64,000 nucleotides of DNA. It comes from Mycobacterium sp. ELW1 (GTDB lineage: Bacteria; Actinomycetota; Actinomycetes; Mycobacteriales; Mycobacteriaceae). Every line of letters starts with the position of its first letter. Position 1 is the first letter of the stretch. Positions 1 through 8,188 of the stretch are shown here, piece by piece. The stretch spans positions 248,001 to 312,000 of the forward strand of contig NZ_CP032155.1 in the NCBI RefSeq assembly GCF_008329905.1, given 5' to 3'. A program made the position numbers and the translations under genes. The notes under the pieces are model-generated. The model made no database searches. It saw nothing but the letters and a program-made list of their open reading frames with translations, and was not told where the DNA came from.

Positions 1-2
1 GT

Positions 3-836
3 CTGCTGGTGGCGTGGACCGCACCACTGCGCGGATGGCTGTGGTGGGTCGCGGTCGCACTGGCCGGGGTGGTGTTCTTGGCGGTCGCGGTGAACCGCCT
101 GCTGCTGCCGGCGATCACCGGCTGGACGTTGGGCCGCTCGCTGGCCGGCATCGTCGTGGTCGGCAGGGACGGCACGCCGGTCGGTCCGTGGCGGTTGCTG
201 GCCCGCGACCTTGCCCATCTGCTCGACACCGCCGCGGTGTTCCTCGGCTGGCTGTGGCCGCTGTGGGATTCGCGCGGCCGAACCTTCGCCGACCTGCTCA
301 CCCGCACCGAAGTGCGCCGCGTCGAGGGCGAGCGCCCCAACCGGCGTCGCCTGGCCGGTGTGGTGTTGGCGGTTCTCGCGGTGGTCGCCGCCTGCGCCAC
401 CGCGCTGGCCTACTTCGGTGTGTACCGACCGGAACTCGCGGTCGAGCAGGCTCGCCAGCAGTTGGCGGTGGACGGTCCGCGGATCGTCGCGCAGATGCTG
501 AGCTACGACGTGGCGTCGATCGACAACGACTTCGCCCGGGCCCGGGGCCTGGCCACCGACGCGTACCGGCCGCAGCTGGTCGCGCAGCAGGACGCCGTGC
601 GCAAGGCCGGACCCGTCGACAACGACTACTGGGTGACCAACGGCGCCGTGCTGACCAACACCCGCGACACGGCCGTCATGCTGCTGCTCATGCAGGGCCA
701 GCGCGGCGAGGCACCCAAGCAACGCCTGATCACCGCCACTGTGCGGGTGAACTTCGAGAGGTCGGCGGCCGGCCAGTGGCAGGTCGCCAATCTGTCGGTG
801 CTGGCCAAACCGAACCCGGCAGGGGAGCCGAAGTGA
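3..836 (+). CDS. Mce-associated membrane protein with RDD module (Rv0176-like), 5' end outside window
   Basis: This is the C-terminal part of a membrane protein encoded at the end of an mce lipid-import operon. The frame is open to the window edge and the first RDD helix is missing, so the gene starts upstream; GTG at 9 is only the first internal start codon. Visible are hydrophobic segments in the first 40 residues, around a WLWPLWD motif and after an RRR motif near residue 113, followed by an extracytoplasmic domain of about 130 residues typical of Mce-associated proteins. The stop overlaps the next start by 4 nt (GTGA), so the genes are co-translated. The order RDD protein, about 185-aa protein, about 220-aa protein matches Rv0176-Rv0178 of the M. 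tuberculosis mce1 locus from memory. It probably stabilises the Mce1 fatty acid importer, which is inferred. Confidence 0.85.
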   Translation: MLVAWTAPLRGWLWWVAVALAGVVFLAVAVNRLLLPAITGWTLGRSLAGIVVVGRDGTPVGPWRLLARDLAHLLDTAAVFLGWLWPLWDSRGRTFADLLTRTEVRRVEGERPNRRRLAGVVLAVLAVVAACATALAYFGVYRPELAVEQARQQLAVDGPRIVAQMLSYDVASIDNDFARARGLATDAYRPQLVAQQDAVRKAGPVDNDYWVTNGAVLTNTRDTAVMLLLMQGQRGEAPKQRLITATVRVNFERSAAGQWQVANLSVLAKPNPAGEPK

Positions 837-1390
837 GCCCGCGCCGCAAGCTCGACGCCGACCACCGGGACCTGTTCCGGTTGCCCGACCCCCAACCGCG
901 CCGCTGGGTCCTGCCTCTGGTCGCCGGCCTGGCGGCGGTGCTGATCATCGCCGCGATCACCGGCAGCACACTGCTGCTGGTGAAGCGCGAAACCCAGCGA
1001 CACGACGCGGTCCGAGATGTGGCTGTGCTCAGCTTCGTTCGCGGCTTCGTCACGCACTACACGTCCATCGACCCGTTCCACGCCAACGACTACGCCGACA
1101 AGGTGCTGGCTCAGGGCACCGGACAGTTCGCAAAGCTGTACCAGGACAAGATGAATGAGGTCGTCGTCCAGGTGGCGCGGGCCGAGCCGACGACGGGAAC
1201 CGTCCAGGACCTCGGTATCGAGCGCTGGAACCGTGACGGCAGTGCCGACGTGGTGGTGGCCGCGACGACCAAAACCCGTATGCCCGACGGCAAGACCATT
1301 GAAAGCGGCAGCCGCTGGGTGGTCACCGCGACCCAAGAAGGAGGTGAAGGAGGTCCGTGGAAGATCAGCAACCTGCTTCAGGTGATCTGA
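833..1390 (+). CDS. Mce-associated membrane protein (Rv0177-like)
   Basis: A 185-residue bitopic membrane protein. The GTG start at 833 overlaps the upstream stop (GTGA). A cytoplasmic N-terminus rich in Arg and Asp is followed by one strongly hydrophobic helix (about residues 25-47) and an extracytoplasmic domain ending in WKISNLLQVI, a C-terminal pattern common in Mce-associated (Mam) proteins. Its size is close to the 184 residues I recall for Rv0177. The 3' end overlaps the next gene by 34 nt in another frame. It lies in one operon with both neighbours and presumably acts as an accessory subunit of the Mce1 transporter. An upstream extension of this frame is a shadow of the RDD gene and was not used. 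Confidence 0.85.
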   Translation: MSPRRKLDADHRDLFRLPDPQPRRWVLPLVAGLAAVLIIAAITGSTLLLVKRETQRHDAVRDVAVLSFVRGFVTHYTSIDPFHANDYADKVLAQGTGQFAKLYQDKMNEVVVQVARAEPTTGTVQDLGIERWNRDGSADVVVAATTKTRMPDGKTIESGSRWVVTATQEGGEGGPWKISNLLQVI

Positions 1391-2025
1391 CCGACGCCGC
1401 ACCCGAGGCCACACCGGAGGCCACGCCCGAAGACGAGGCGACCGACGCCGACGCCGAAACCGAAACTGGGGACTCGGCTGCCGCGGAGACGACGAAGAAG
1501 CCAACCTGGTTGAGCCGCAACAAGACTGCGCTCGGTGTGGGGATCTCGGCAGCCGTGTTCGTCGCCGGGGGTGCCTTCGCCGGTGCCGCCGTCCAGCCGT
1601 ACCTGGCGGACCAGGCCGCCGTCGACACCAAGCTCGCGATCGCCCGCACCGCCGCCGATGCGATCACGACGCTGTGGACTTACACCCCGGACGACATGGA
1701 CAAGCTGCCGGACCGATCGGCGAAGTACCTGTCCGGCGATTTCGAGGATCAGTACCGCAAGTACGTCGACGCGATCGTGCCGACCAACAAGCAGGCCAAG
1801 GTCACCAACAGCACCGAGGTGGTCGGCGCGGCCGTCGAATCGCTGAACGGCTCGGAAGCCACCGCGATCGTCTACACCAACACCACGTCGAAGAGCCCGC
1901 TGACCAAAGACATTCCCGCGACGAAGTATCTGTCGTACCGCGTGCAGCTGACCCGCGACGGCTCGCACTGGCTGGTCACCAAGATGACGACGGTGACCTC
2001 ACTGGACCTCACGCCCAAGCTGTAA
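1357..2025 (+). CDS. Mce-associated membrane protein (Rv0178-like)
   Basis: A 222-residue protein, the last of three consecutive Mce-associated genes. The GTG start at 1357 is preceded by a purine-rich AAGGAGGTGAAGGAGG stretch inside the upstream gene, a strong ribosome binding site that decides the start. The first 50 residues are acidic and Pro/Glu/Ala-rich and probably cytoplasmic. One transmembrane helix follows at about residues 58-80, then an extracytoplasmic SnoaL-like domain of about 140 residues ending in SLDLTPKL. Its place corresponds to Rv0178 at the end of the mce1 locus. Expected role: assembly or stability of the Mce1 fatty acid importer, by family analogy only. Confidence 0.85.
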   Translation: MEDQQPASGDLTDAAPEATPEATPEDEATDADAETETGDSAAAETTKKPTWLSRNKTALGVGISAAVFVAGGAFAGAAVQPYLADQAAVDTKLAIARTAADAITTLWTYTPDDMDKLPDRSAKYLSGDFEDQYRKYVDAIVPTNKQAKVTNSTEVVGAAVESLNGSEATAIVYTNTTSKSPLTKDIPATKYLSYRVQLTRDGSHWLVTKMTTVTSLDLTPKL

Positions 2026-2033
2026 CTCGTTGC

Positions 2034-2039
2034 GATACT
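2034..2039 (+). promoter_or_regulatory. predicted -10 element (GATACT) of a leaderless transcript
   Basis: GATACT lies 6 nt before the ATG at 2046, the spacing expected if transcription starts at the A of the start codon. No Shine-Dalgarno sequence is visible. The same hexamer and spacing occur before the gene at 14907. Confidence 0.5.
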
Positions 2040-2045
2040 GGCCTC

Positions 2046-2750
2046 ATGGCCGTCGCCTCGCCCGTCTCGCAACGATCCACCGTCGTCGCGCTGCTGCTGC
2101 TGACGTTCGCGACCGGATTGGTCGACGCGATCAGCGTGCTGGTTCTCGGGCACGTGTTCGTGGCGAACATGACCGGCAACGTGATCTTTCTGGGCTTCTG
2201 GTTCGTGCCGCATTCCGGGGTGGACATGACCGCCGCGGTCGTCGCGTTCGTCAGCTTCCTGACCGGCACGGTGCTCGGCGGACGCTTTGCGCGCCACCTC
2301 GATCACGAGGTGGCGGTGCGGACGTGGTTGACCGCGGCACTGGGCGCCGAGGTGGTTCTGCTGGCGGTATTGGCCGCGCTTGCCGGTAGCGGTGTCGTCA
2401 ACTACCACGACGACGGCAAGCTGATCCTGATCGCCGGGCTGGCGTTGGCGTTCGGTGGGCAGAACGCCGCGGCCCGACAGTTCGGTATCCAGGAACTGTC
2501 CACCACGGTGCTGACGACGACGCTGGTGGGGATCGGCTTCGACAGCCGGCTCGCCGGCGGCACCGGGCAGCGGGAAAAGTTGCGCTACAGCGTGGTTGTG
2601 ACGATGTGCGCAGGTGCGACCATCGGCGCGACGATGTCGCGTTTCATGGTCGCGCCGGTGATCGCATTGGCGGCGGTCGTGGTGGCAGCCGGCCTGGCCG
2701 TGTTCCGGTACGGTCCGCAACCCGTGACGGCATCGGACGGGGATCACTAG
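2046..2750 (+). CDS. DUF1275 (YoaK) family membrane protein
   Basis: A polytopic inner-membrane protein of 234 residues with about six hydrophobic segments. The N-terminal signature GLVDAISVLVLGHVFVANMTGN is the hallmark of the YoaK/DUF1275 family, whose transport or signalling role is unknown. The ATG at 2046 follows a -10-like hexamer with no leader. It sits between the mce1 tail and an SDR gene and has no counterpart at this place in M. tuberculosis as I remember it, so it is probably lineage-specific. The stop codon TAG is part of the predicted -10 element of the next gene. Confidence 0.85.
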   Translation: MAVASPVSQRSTVVALLLLTFATGLVDAISVLVLGHVFVANMTGNVIFLGFWFVPHSGVDMTAAVVAFVSFLTGTVLGGRFARHLDHEVAVRTWLTAALGAEVVLLAVLAALAGSGVVNYHDDGKLILIAGLALAFGGQNAAARQFGIQELSTTVLTTTLVGIGFDSRLAGGTGQREKLRYSVVVTMCAGATIGATMSRFMVAPVIALAAVVVAAGLAVFRYGPQPVTASDGDH

Positions 2751-2753
2751 AGT
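2748..2753 (+). promoter_or_regulatory. predicted -10 element (TAGAGT), leaderless SDR gene
   Basis: TAGAGT is followed by 7 nt and then ATG at 2761. The first three bases are also the stop codon of the upstream gene, so the SDR gene may have its own internal promoter. Confidence 0.5.
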
Positions 2754-2760
2754 CGCGGCT

Positions 2761-3585
2761 ATGCCCACTGTCCTGGTCACCGGCGCCGCCCGGGGAATCG
2801 GCAAGTCAATCGTGAGTCACCTGGCCGCTGCCGGCTGGGACGTCATCGGCGGAGTGCGCAGCGCCGCCGATGCCGACGCCCTGTCCGCGCTGCCGCGGGT
2901 CCGCGCGGTCACCCTCGACGTCACCGATGAGGCGCAGGTCGCCGCGCTTCCCGGCGCACTGCCCGCCCGGCTCGACGCGGTGGTCAACAACGCCGGCATC
3001 GCGGTCAGCGGGCCGCTGGAAGGCTTGACCCCTGCCGAGATCCGTCGGCAACTGGAGGTCAACGTCGTCGGCCAGCTTGCCGTCACGCAGGCGGTGCTTC
3101 CGCTGCTGCGGCAGTCGCACGGCCGGATCGTGTTCATTTCCAGTGTGAACGGCCAACTTTCGGCACCGATGATGGGCGCCTACAGCGCGTCGAAGTTCGC
3201 CCTCGAGGCGGCCGCCGACGCCTTGCGAATCGAGTTGCGGCCGTGGGGCATCGCGGTCAGTGTGGTCCAGCCGGCCCAGACTGACACCGACCTGTGGCGC
3301 GATGCGGATCGCAGTGTCGTCGAGATGGAGGCCGCGCTGTCGCCGCAGCATCGCGCGTTGTATTCCAAACATGTTGCGGGGATGCGTAAGTCGATCCCGG
3401 CGTCGCAGCGCCTGGCGGTGGATCCGGAGAAGGTGGCCAAGGTGGTGCTCGAGGCGCTCACCGCATCCAAGCCCCATGCGCGGTACCCGGTGGGTCTGCC
3501 CGCCGCGCTGCAGATGACCCTGATGACCAAGTTGCCGACCCGCGCCCGCGACGCGGTGCTGCGCCGGGTGCTCGGCCAACCCTGA
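2761..3585 (+). CDS. short-chain dehydrogenase/reductase (SDR)
   Basis: A 274-residue classical SDR, a soluble NAD(P)-dependent oxidoreductase of unknown substrate. The Rossmann glycine motif TGAARGIG is at residues 7-14, NNAG near residue 78, and the catalytic set is Ser in the FISSV segment plus YSASK. The long C-terminal part after the active site (about 90 residues with conserved Pro-Val-Gly) resembles the SDRs that act on long-chain or retinoid-like substrates. ATG at 2761 is preceded by a TANNNT hexamer without a leader. The gene ends immediately before the convergent gene at 3586, with no space for a dedicated terminator. Confidence 0.9.
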   Translation: MPTVLVTGAARGIGKSIVSHLAAAGWDVIGGVRSAADADALSALPRVRAVTLDVTDEAQVAALPGALPARLDAVVNNAGIAVSGPLEGLTPAEIRRQLEVNVVGQLAVTQAVLPLLRQSHGRIVFISSVNGQLSAPMMGAYSASKFALEAAADALRIELRPWGIAVSVVQPAQTDTDLWRDADRSVVEMEAALSPQHRALYSKHVAGMRKSIPASQRLAVDPEKVAKVVLEALTASKPHARYPVGLPAALQMTLMTKLPTRARDAVLRRVLGQP

Positions 3586-4665
3586 TCAGTTGAAGGCAAG
3601 CCACGCCGGCAGGGCGCGCTCACGCGAATCGCACAGCACAGCCATCGTGTCGCACGAGCCCTTCGGCACACCGGCACCGGCCCACATGCCGCCGGTGTCA
3701 CGGCGAAGCACGATCGCCGACGAGCCGCCGCCGTCGAGCAGGATCGCGGTGTCGCTGCCCAAACCGCGGAACAGATCCTGAATCTGGTCCGGGGTGTAGC
3801 TGCCGCCCTGGAACACGTACATCTCGTCCTTGTCGCGGGCGTAGGCCAGCGCGGTGCGGGCCGCGCTGGGTCCGCCGTCGTTCATCTGCCCGGTGTCACC
3901 CGGCGCCAGCAGTCCCAGCCCGCTGACCGCGACGAAGCGGGTGCCCTTGTCCAACAAGCCTTGGATCACCGGGGTGGCGGCGTCATAGTCGTCGGGTGAT
4001 TTGGGCGTCACGACAAACGGCGCCCCGGCGACGGGAAGGATCATCGTGGTCAGTGCCGTCCACACTTCGTCGCCGCCGGACAGCGCCTGCTTGCCCGCGT
4101 AGGCGATGGTTCCGGTCACCGCGGTATTGGCACGGCCCTGTCCCTGGGTGTTGTCGACGTAGGCGCCCAGCGGGGAGCTGCACCCCGTCGACTTCCACGA
4201 ACCGGCCTGCTGCCCACGGACATCGAAGAAGTTGGCATTGATCGCGATGGTGGGCTGGCCGAGTGCCTGCCAAGCCTGCAGCGGGGTGTAGGTCTCCGAG
4301 GCCTGCACCAGGCCCTCGCGGGTGCGGGTGCCGGCGGTCCGCTCACAGCGCGCCTGATAGCCGGAGTGGCTGTCGACGAGCAGCCGTGGCGTCAACCGAC
4401 TCGAGGCAGCCTTGATGATCATCAGGTGGCCTCCGTTGGTCAGCTCGTACCAATTGCCGCCGGCGTTGAGCATCGGCGCGGGGAAGCCGCTGCCGAAGTT
4501 GTAGACCAGATAGCTGCCACGCGTGGTGGCGATCGCCTGGGCCAGCTGCGCGCGCGCGTCGGCCGACGCCACGGGAGTGCCGGTGGTGGTGGCCAGGGTC
4601 AGAGCGCTCACCGCGGCCATGCTGCCCGCGACCAGGCGGCGCAGCGTCGCGGCGATGGTTGGCAC
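3586..4665 (-). CDS. secreted phosphodiester glycosidase family protein
   Basis: A 359-residue exported protein. The GTG start at 4665 has AAAGGG 5 nt upstream. An N-terminal signal peptide with a hydrophobic core near residues 10-30 ends around ASADA. The rest matches the phosphodiester glycosidase fold (family of human NAGPA, also called DUF2233): AINANFFD near the middle, and NDGGPSAAR and ILLDGGGSSAIVL towards the C-terminus, the last being the most conserved family motif. The substrate in a mycobacterial envelope could be a glycosyl phosphodiester, but that is speculation. Position suggests relation to Rv0179c (LprO), but no lipobox cysteine is visible here, so I do not assign the symbol. 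Confidence 0.75.
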   Translation of the reverse strand: MPTIAATLRRLVAGSMAAVSALTLATTTGTPVASADARAQLAQAIATTRGSYLVYNFGSGFPAPMLNAGGNWYELTNGGHLMIIKAASSRLTPRLLVDSHSGYQARCERTAGTRTREGLVQASETYTPLQAWQALGQPTIAINANFFDVRGQQAGSWKSTGCSSPLGAYVDNTQGQGRANTAVTGTIAYAGKQALSGGDEVWTALTTMILPVAGAPFVVTPKSPDDYDAATPVIQGLLDKGTRFVAVSGLGLLAPGDTGQMNDGGPSAARTALAYARDKDEMYVFQGGSYTPDQIQDLFRGLGSDTAILLDGGGSSAIVLRRDTGGMWAGAGVPKGSCDTMAVLCDSRERALPAWLAFN

Positions 4666-4908
4666 AGTTGCCCTTTCATGACGGTCGGTGCACTACGGCA
4701 TGTACACCATCATTCTCAGCAACCACACAGTCAACTTAGGTAACAGTCGCGCGGCGGTTCGGCACCGGCGTCGTCACGACCAGCGGCTATAGCTTTCCGC
4801 GGCTTTCCGCAGCGGCAATTACGCGGGCGACGGTTAGCTGCGCCGGGAGTGGGGAATCACTGCTTCGCGCGGCGCTCGCCTGGGCCCGCCGGAAACTGAG
4901 GAGCAGCA

Positions 4909-5187
4909 ATGATCGGAACGATTATCGGAGCCATCGTCGTCGGCCTGATCGTCGGCGCGCTGGCGCGACTGGTTATGCCCGGTAAGCAGAGCATCGGCAT
5001 CATCATGACGATCCTGCTCGGTGCGGTGGGTTCCTTCCTGGGCTCGTGGATCACCTACCAGGTCGGATACGCGAACTCCAACGGCGGATTCGCGATCATC
5101 CCCTTCCTGGTCGGCATCGTTGTTGCCGCAGTGCTGATCGCGATCTACGTCGCGGTCACCGGGCGCAGCAGCCGGGTTCACCACTAA
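4909..5187 (+). CDS. GlsB/YeaQ/YmgE family small membrane protein
   Basis: A 92-residue protein with three hydrophobic segments and glycine-rich turns. The pattern IGTIIGAIVVGLIVGALARLVMPG followed by a GAVGSFLGSW turn is typical of the transglycosylase-associated (YeaQ/YmgE) family, small inner-membrane proteins often induced by stress. A GAGGAG ribosome binding site lies 7-12 nt before ATG 4909. It is divergent from the glycosidase-like gene across 243 nt and its stop is 4 nt from the end of the convergent lipoprotein gene. No enzymatic role is established. Confidence 0.85.
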   Translation: MIGTIIGAIVVGLIVGALARLVMPGKQSIGIIMTILLGAVGSFLGSWITYQVGYANSNGGFAIIPFLVGIVVAAVLIAIYVAVTGRSSRVHH

Positions 5188-5191
5188 GAGG

Positions 5192-6460
5192 TCAGCGGCC
5201 CGGCGGTGTGAGGCGGTACACCGCACCGGCGTAATCGTCGGTGATGTACACCGCGCCGTCCGGGCCCGCGACGGCGGCCACGGGACGCCCCCAGCGCGAC
5301 CCGTCCTGGTCCTGGAATCCTCCGACCAGGGTCTGCTGCGGCCCCAAAGTCCCGTCACGCCAAGCGAAGAACGAAACCTCCGGCGCTCTGGGAGGGGTAC
5401 GGTTCCACGAGCCGTGCACCCCGACCAGGGCGCCGGAGTCGTATGGTGCGGGCAGCGTGCCGGTGGTGAAACTCAATCCCAGCGGCGCGGAATGCGCACC
5501 CAGGGTCTGCTCCACCGGCGGCAGCGCCGTGCAGTCGAGCTTGCTTCCGTCGGCGTTGATCTGGACGTCCCGCACGAAGGCCGGCCCACGGTCGATGTCG
5601 GGATTGCAGTAGGGCCAACCGAGTTCGCGTCCCGGCGTCAACCGTGCCACCGACTCCGGTGGGTGGTCGTTGACGTAGTCGGTGACTGTGGCGTACTCCG
5701 GTCCCGGCCGCGGATCGGGAACCTGATCGCGATTGTTGACCGCGGTCCACAGCGCTCCATCGGGTGCGGTGGCGAGGCCGGTCCCGTTGCGCACGCCCGT
5801 GGCGAAGGGCGTCGCCGGACCGCCCTCGGGCGGGACCCGCATGATCGTGGCCCGCGGCGGTTCGGCCGTCCGGTCGTCGGCGGTGATGTTGCCGGTCGAG
5901 CCGATCGAGAAGTACACCGCCCCGTCGCGGCCGACGGCCACGCTCTTGAGGGCATGGGCATATGCCCCACCGAGATCCGGACTGCGAGCATCGGGCAACC
6001 CGCCGGCGACGACGCGGCGGCCGTCGGCCCGGGCGCCGCGATAGTCGAAGGCGTTGACCTGATCGCTTTCGGCCACATACAGCGTGCCGCGATCGAAGGC
6101 GAGGCCGTGCGGCTGGTCCAGCCCGTCGAGCAAGACCGTGCTCTGTGGTTGAGGCTCGCCGGGCGCCAGTCGCAGTACCTGGCCCGCGGCCGGCACCGAC
6201 ACCAGCAGCGCCCCGTCCGGTGCCCACGCCGCCAGCCTGGCCCGTGGCACCCGGGCCCACACCGACAGGGTCCAGCCCGGTGGGACCAAGGCTTGCCGCG
6301 GGGTGTCGAACGGCGCGGTGTCGAGTCCGGCAGGCACTCCGACGGCGACCGATGCCAACCCGGTGGGAGCCGAGGCCGGGGGAGCCGGCGGCGCGGGATG
6401 CCCGCACGCCGCCGTCAGCACCGCGGCCGCGCAGGCGGCTCTAGCCCGCCAGTCCGGCAT
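5192..6460 (-). CDS. sorbosone/glucose dehydrogenase-like (PQQ-type beta-propeller) lipoprotein
   Basis: A 422-residue lipoprotein. The signal peptide ends with lipobox LTAAC near residue 19, so the protein should be anchored on the outer face of the membrane. The body has the repeated blade pattern of soluble glucose/sorbosone dehydrogenases: DGLDQPHGLAFD, GRDGAVYFSIGSTGN, ATAPDGALWTAVNNRD, and a final AGPDGAVYITDDYAGAVYR. Such enzymes oxidise sugars or aldoses, often with PQQ; mycobacteria generally lack PQQ synthesis, so the cofactor is uncertain. The start overlaps the 3' end of the pirin gene by 20 nt, so both form one operon. Confidence 0.8.
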   Translation of the reverse strand: MPDWRARAACAAAVLTAACGHPAPPAPPASAPTGLASVAVGVPAGLDTAPFDTPRQALVPPGWTLSVWARVPRARLAAWAPDGALLVSVPAAGQVLRLAPGEPQPQSTVLLDGLDQPHGLAFDRGTLYVAESDQVNAFDYRGARADGRRVVAGGLPDARSPDLGGAYAHALKSVAVGRDGAVYFSIGSTGNITADDRTAEPPRATIMRVPPEGGPATPFATGVRNGTGLATAPDGALWTAVNNRDQVPDPRPGPEYATVTDYVNDHPPESVARLTPGRELGWPYCNPDIDRGPAFVRDVQINADGSKLDCTALPPVEQTLGAHSAPLGLSFTTGTLPAPYDSGALVGVHGSWNRTPPRAPEVSFFAWRDGTLGPQQTLVGGFQDQDGSRWGRPVAAVAGPDGAVYITDDYAGAVYRLTPPGR

Positions 6461-7196
6461 GCATCTCCCACACGAGGATCTCCGATGGCGCGGTGGCGGT
6501 GATCCGCTGACCGCCGGCGGCGGTGAATCGCACCGCGTCGCCTTCGTGTAGCTCGCCCGCCCCTTCGAGCGTCACCTCACCGCGCGGAACGAACAGGTGC
6601 AGGTAAGGCGCCTCGGGCAGCTCGACGGCCTCACCGGGCTGCAGCCGCGCGCCGTGCAGCGCCGCGTACCGGTTGCGGATGGCGATCGCGGTCTGGTCCT
6701 TGTGCTCGGGCATTCCGGAGGCGATCGTCACCAGCCCGCCGCGCAACAACTCGTCATCGATTTCCAGTTGCTGATAGCCAGGATCGATCCCCGATTCGTC
6801 CGGCACCACCCACATCTGCACGAAATGCACTGGTTCACTGTGGGTTTCGTCGCCGGTGAGCGTCCAGGAGTCGTTCTTCTCCGAGTGCAGGATGCCGCGG
6901 CCCGCCGACATCCGTTGCGCCAGGCCCGGGTAGATCACGCCGGAGTGCCCGGTGGAGTCCTGGTGGACGAGGGAACCCTGCAGTACCCAGGTGACGATCT
7001 CCATGTCGCGGTGCGGGTGGGTGTCGAATCCTGCGCCGGGCTTGACGATGTCGTCGTTGTTCACCAGCAGAAGGCCGTGGTGGGTGTTGTCGGAGTCGTA
7101 GTGGTGCCCGAACGAGAACGAGTGCTTCGAGTCGAGCCAGTTGATCTTCGTCGCAGCGCGATCGGCGGCACGTCTGATGTCGACGGTTGCGGCCAT
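6441..7196 (-). CDS. pirin family protein (Rv0181c-like)
   Basis: A 251-residue bicupin. The N-terminal pirin domain carries the metal-binding set in THPHRDME and GILHSEKN (three His and one Glu), as in quercetinase-type pirins. A second cupin-like part follows, with HLFVPRGEVTLEG. Pirins are iron proteins that act as redox-sensing regulators or as quercetin dioxygenases; the function in mycobacteria is not established. It is first in an operon with the sorbosone dehydrogenase-like gene and is divergent from a MarR regulator 92 nt away, which probably controls it. Rv0181c is the M. tuberculosis counterpart from memory. Confidence 0.85.
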   Translation of the reverse strand: MAATVDIRRAADRAATKINWLDSKHSFSFGHHYDSDNTHHGLLLVNNDDIVKPGAGFDTHPHRDMEIVTWVLQGSLVHQDSTGHSGVIYPGLAQRMSAGRGILHSEKNDSWTLTGDETHSEPVHFVQMWVVPDESGIDPGYQQLEIDDELLRGGLVTIASGMPEHKDQTAIAIRNRYAALHGARLQPGEAVELPEAPYLHLFVPRGEVTLEGAGELHEGDAVRFTAAGGQRITATAPSEILVWEMHAGLAG

Positions 7197-7275
7197 GTCA
7201 TCACCCCTTGGGTCGTTGCCAGCCTAGGTGGCGGGCTGTTCAGCGACAACATAGATGATGTGTCATGTATTCCGG

Positions 7276-7281
7276 TAGGGT
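7276..7281 (+). promoter_or_regulatory. predicted -10 element (TAGGGT) of marR-type gene
   Basis: TAGGGT is followed by 7 nt and ATG at 7289. This favours the ATG at 7289 over the upstream in-frame ATG at 7265, which would place the promoter inside the coding region. A weak dyad ACAT-N5-ATGT lies upstream in the shared intergenic region. Confidence 0.45.
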
Positions 7282-7288
7282 GAGCGGT

Positions 7289-7735
7289 ATGGCTCAGCGC
7301 TGGTTGACCGGCGACCAACAGCGGATCTGGCGCAACTACCTGGCGTTGAACGGCCGTCTGCAAGCCGCGATGAACCGCCAGCTGCAGGCGCGGTGCGGAC
7401 TGTCGCTCGCCGATTACGAGGTCCTGGTGGCACTTTCCGAGCGAGGACCGGCCCGGGTACTCGAACTGGCCGACGCGCTGGGCTGGGAGCAGAGCCGGCT
7501 TTCACATCACCTCGCCCGGATGCGGAGCCGTGGACTGATCGAGCGGCACGGCACCGAGCAGGACCGCCGCGGCGCCAGTGTCGAGATCACCGCGGACGGA
7601 ACCGACGCGCTGCACGCGGCGGCACCCGACCACGTCGCGCTGGTTCGTTCGGTGCTCTTCGATCCGATGACGCCGACGCAACTGCGAGCCTTCGGCGCGG
7701 TGATCACCGCGGCGCTGGACCGGCTGGCCGAATAG
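7289..7735 (+). CDS. MarR family transcriptional regulator
   Basis: A 148-residue winged-helix regulator. The recognition region reads LADALGWEQSRLSHHLARMRSRGLIER, with wing residues DRRGASVEIT, and the flanking helices would form the dimer. The start at 7289 is chosen because of the -10-like hexamer 7 nt upstream; an in-frame ATG at 7265 would add 8 residues. It is divergent from the pirin operon, the usual arrangement of a MarR repressor with its target, and probably senses a phenolic or oxidative signal. It is followed by a strong hairpin terminator shared with the convergent hemophore-like gene. Confidence 0.9.
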   Translation: MAQRWLTGDQQRIWRNYLALNGRLQAAMNRQLQARCGLSLADYEVLVALSERGPARVLELADALGWEQSRLSHHLARMRSRGLIERHGTEQDRRGASVEITADGTDALHAAAPDHVALVRSVLFDPMTPTQLRAFGAVITAALDRLAE

Positions 7736-7739
7736 GGCA

Positions 7740-7773
7740 ATCCGCCGCCACAGCGTGAACCGTGGCGGCGGAT
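7740..7773. terminator. strong hairpin between convergent genes
   Basis: Perfect 12-bp arms ATCCGCCGCCAC and GTGGCGGCGGAT flank a 10-nt loop. The element begins 5 nt after the marR stop and ends 16 nt before the stop of the convergent gene, so it can serve both strands. There is no T tract, as is common in mycobacteria. Confidence 0.7.
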
Positions 7774-7789
7774 GTCGTGTCAGATCGGC

Positions 7790-8188
7790 TCAGCCGGCCA
7801 TGAACATGGTGTAGGCCGACTGCAGATTCGGCGGCAACACGGTGACGTTGCACGCGCGCTGGGTGTCGCCGATCGGGGCCAGGATGCCCCGCAGGTCGTA
7901 GTACTCCCCGGGGTTGGCGGTGAAGTACCCGCGCACATTGGCTTCGGCCTGTGGGCGTGGCTGGTTGTAGGCCGCTGTCAGAACCTGATTGGCGCCGGGA
8001 TGTCCGGCCAGGTACTGGTGCGCCGAACCGGTCACCGAGCTGACGGTGTTGGCGACTCCGGCACTGCTGCAGTCCGGTGCTGCCGAGGCCATCGGCGCAG
8101 CCATCGTGGCCACCGCCATGCCCCCCATGAGCAAACCGGTGCCCACGGCCGCGACCCTCTTGCTTGACGCGATCCCGCTGAACTTCAT
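7790..8188 (-). CDS. hemophore-related (heme-binding, Rv0203-family) secreted protein
   Basis: A 132-residue exported protein. The signal peptide core is at about residues 12-34, with cleavage near ASA/APDC. The mature part is small and helical, with one Cys near its start and one in QRACNV, and the family pattern YLAGHPGANQVLTAA ... VRGYFTANPGEYYDLRGI. The same fold pattern occurs in the two proteins at 38.2 and 38.9 kb. Family knowledge: Rv0203 binds heme outside the cell and passes it to MmpL3/MmpL11. ATG 8188 is preferred because GGAG lies 10 nt upstream; a GTG at 8194 is an alternative. Heme binding by this paralogue is inferred. Confidence 0.8.
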   Translation of the reverse strand: MKFSGIASSKRVAAVGTGLLMGGMAVATMAAPMASAAPDCSSAGVANTVSSVTGSAHQYLAGHPGANQVLTAAYNQPRPQAEANVRGYFTANPGEYYDLRGILAPIGDTQRACNVTVLPPNLQSAYTMFMAG

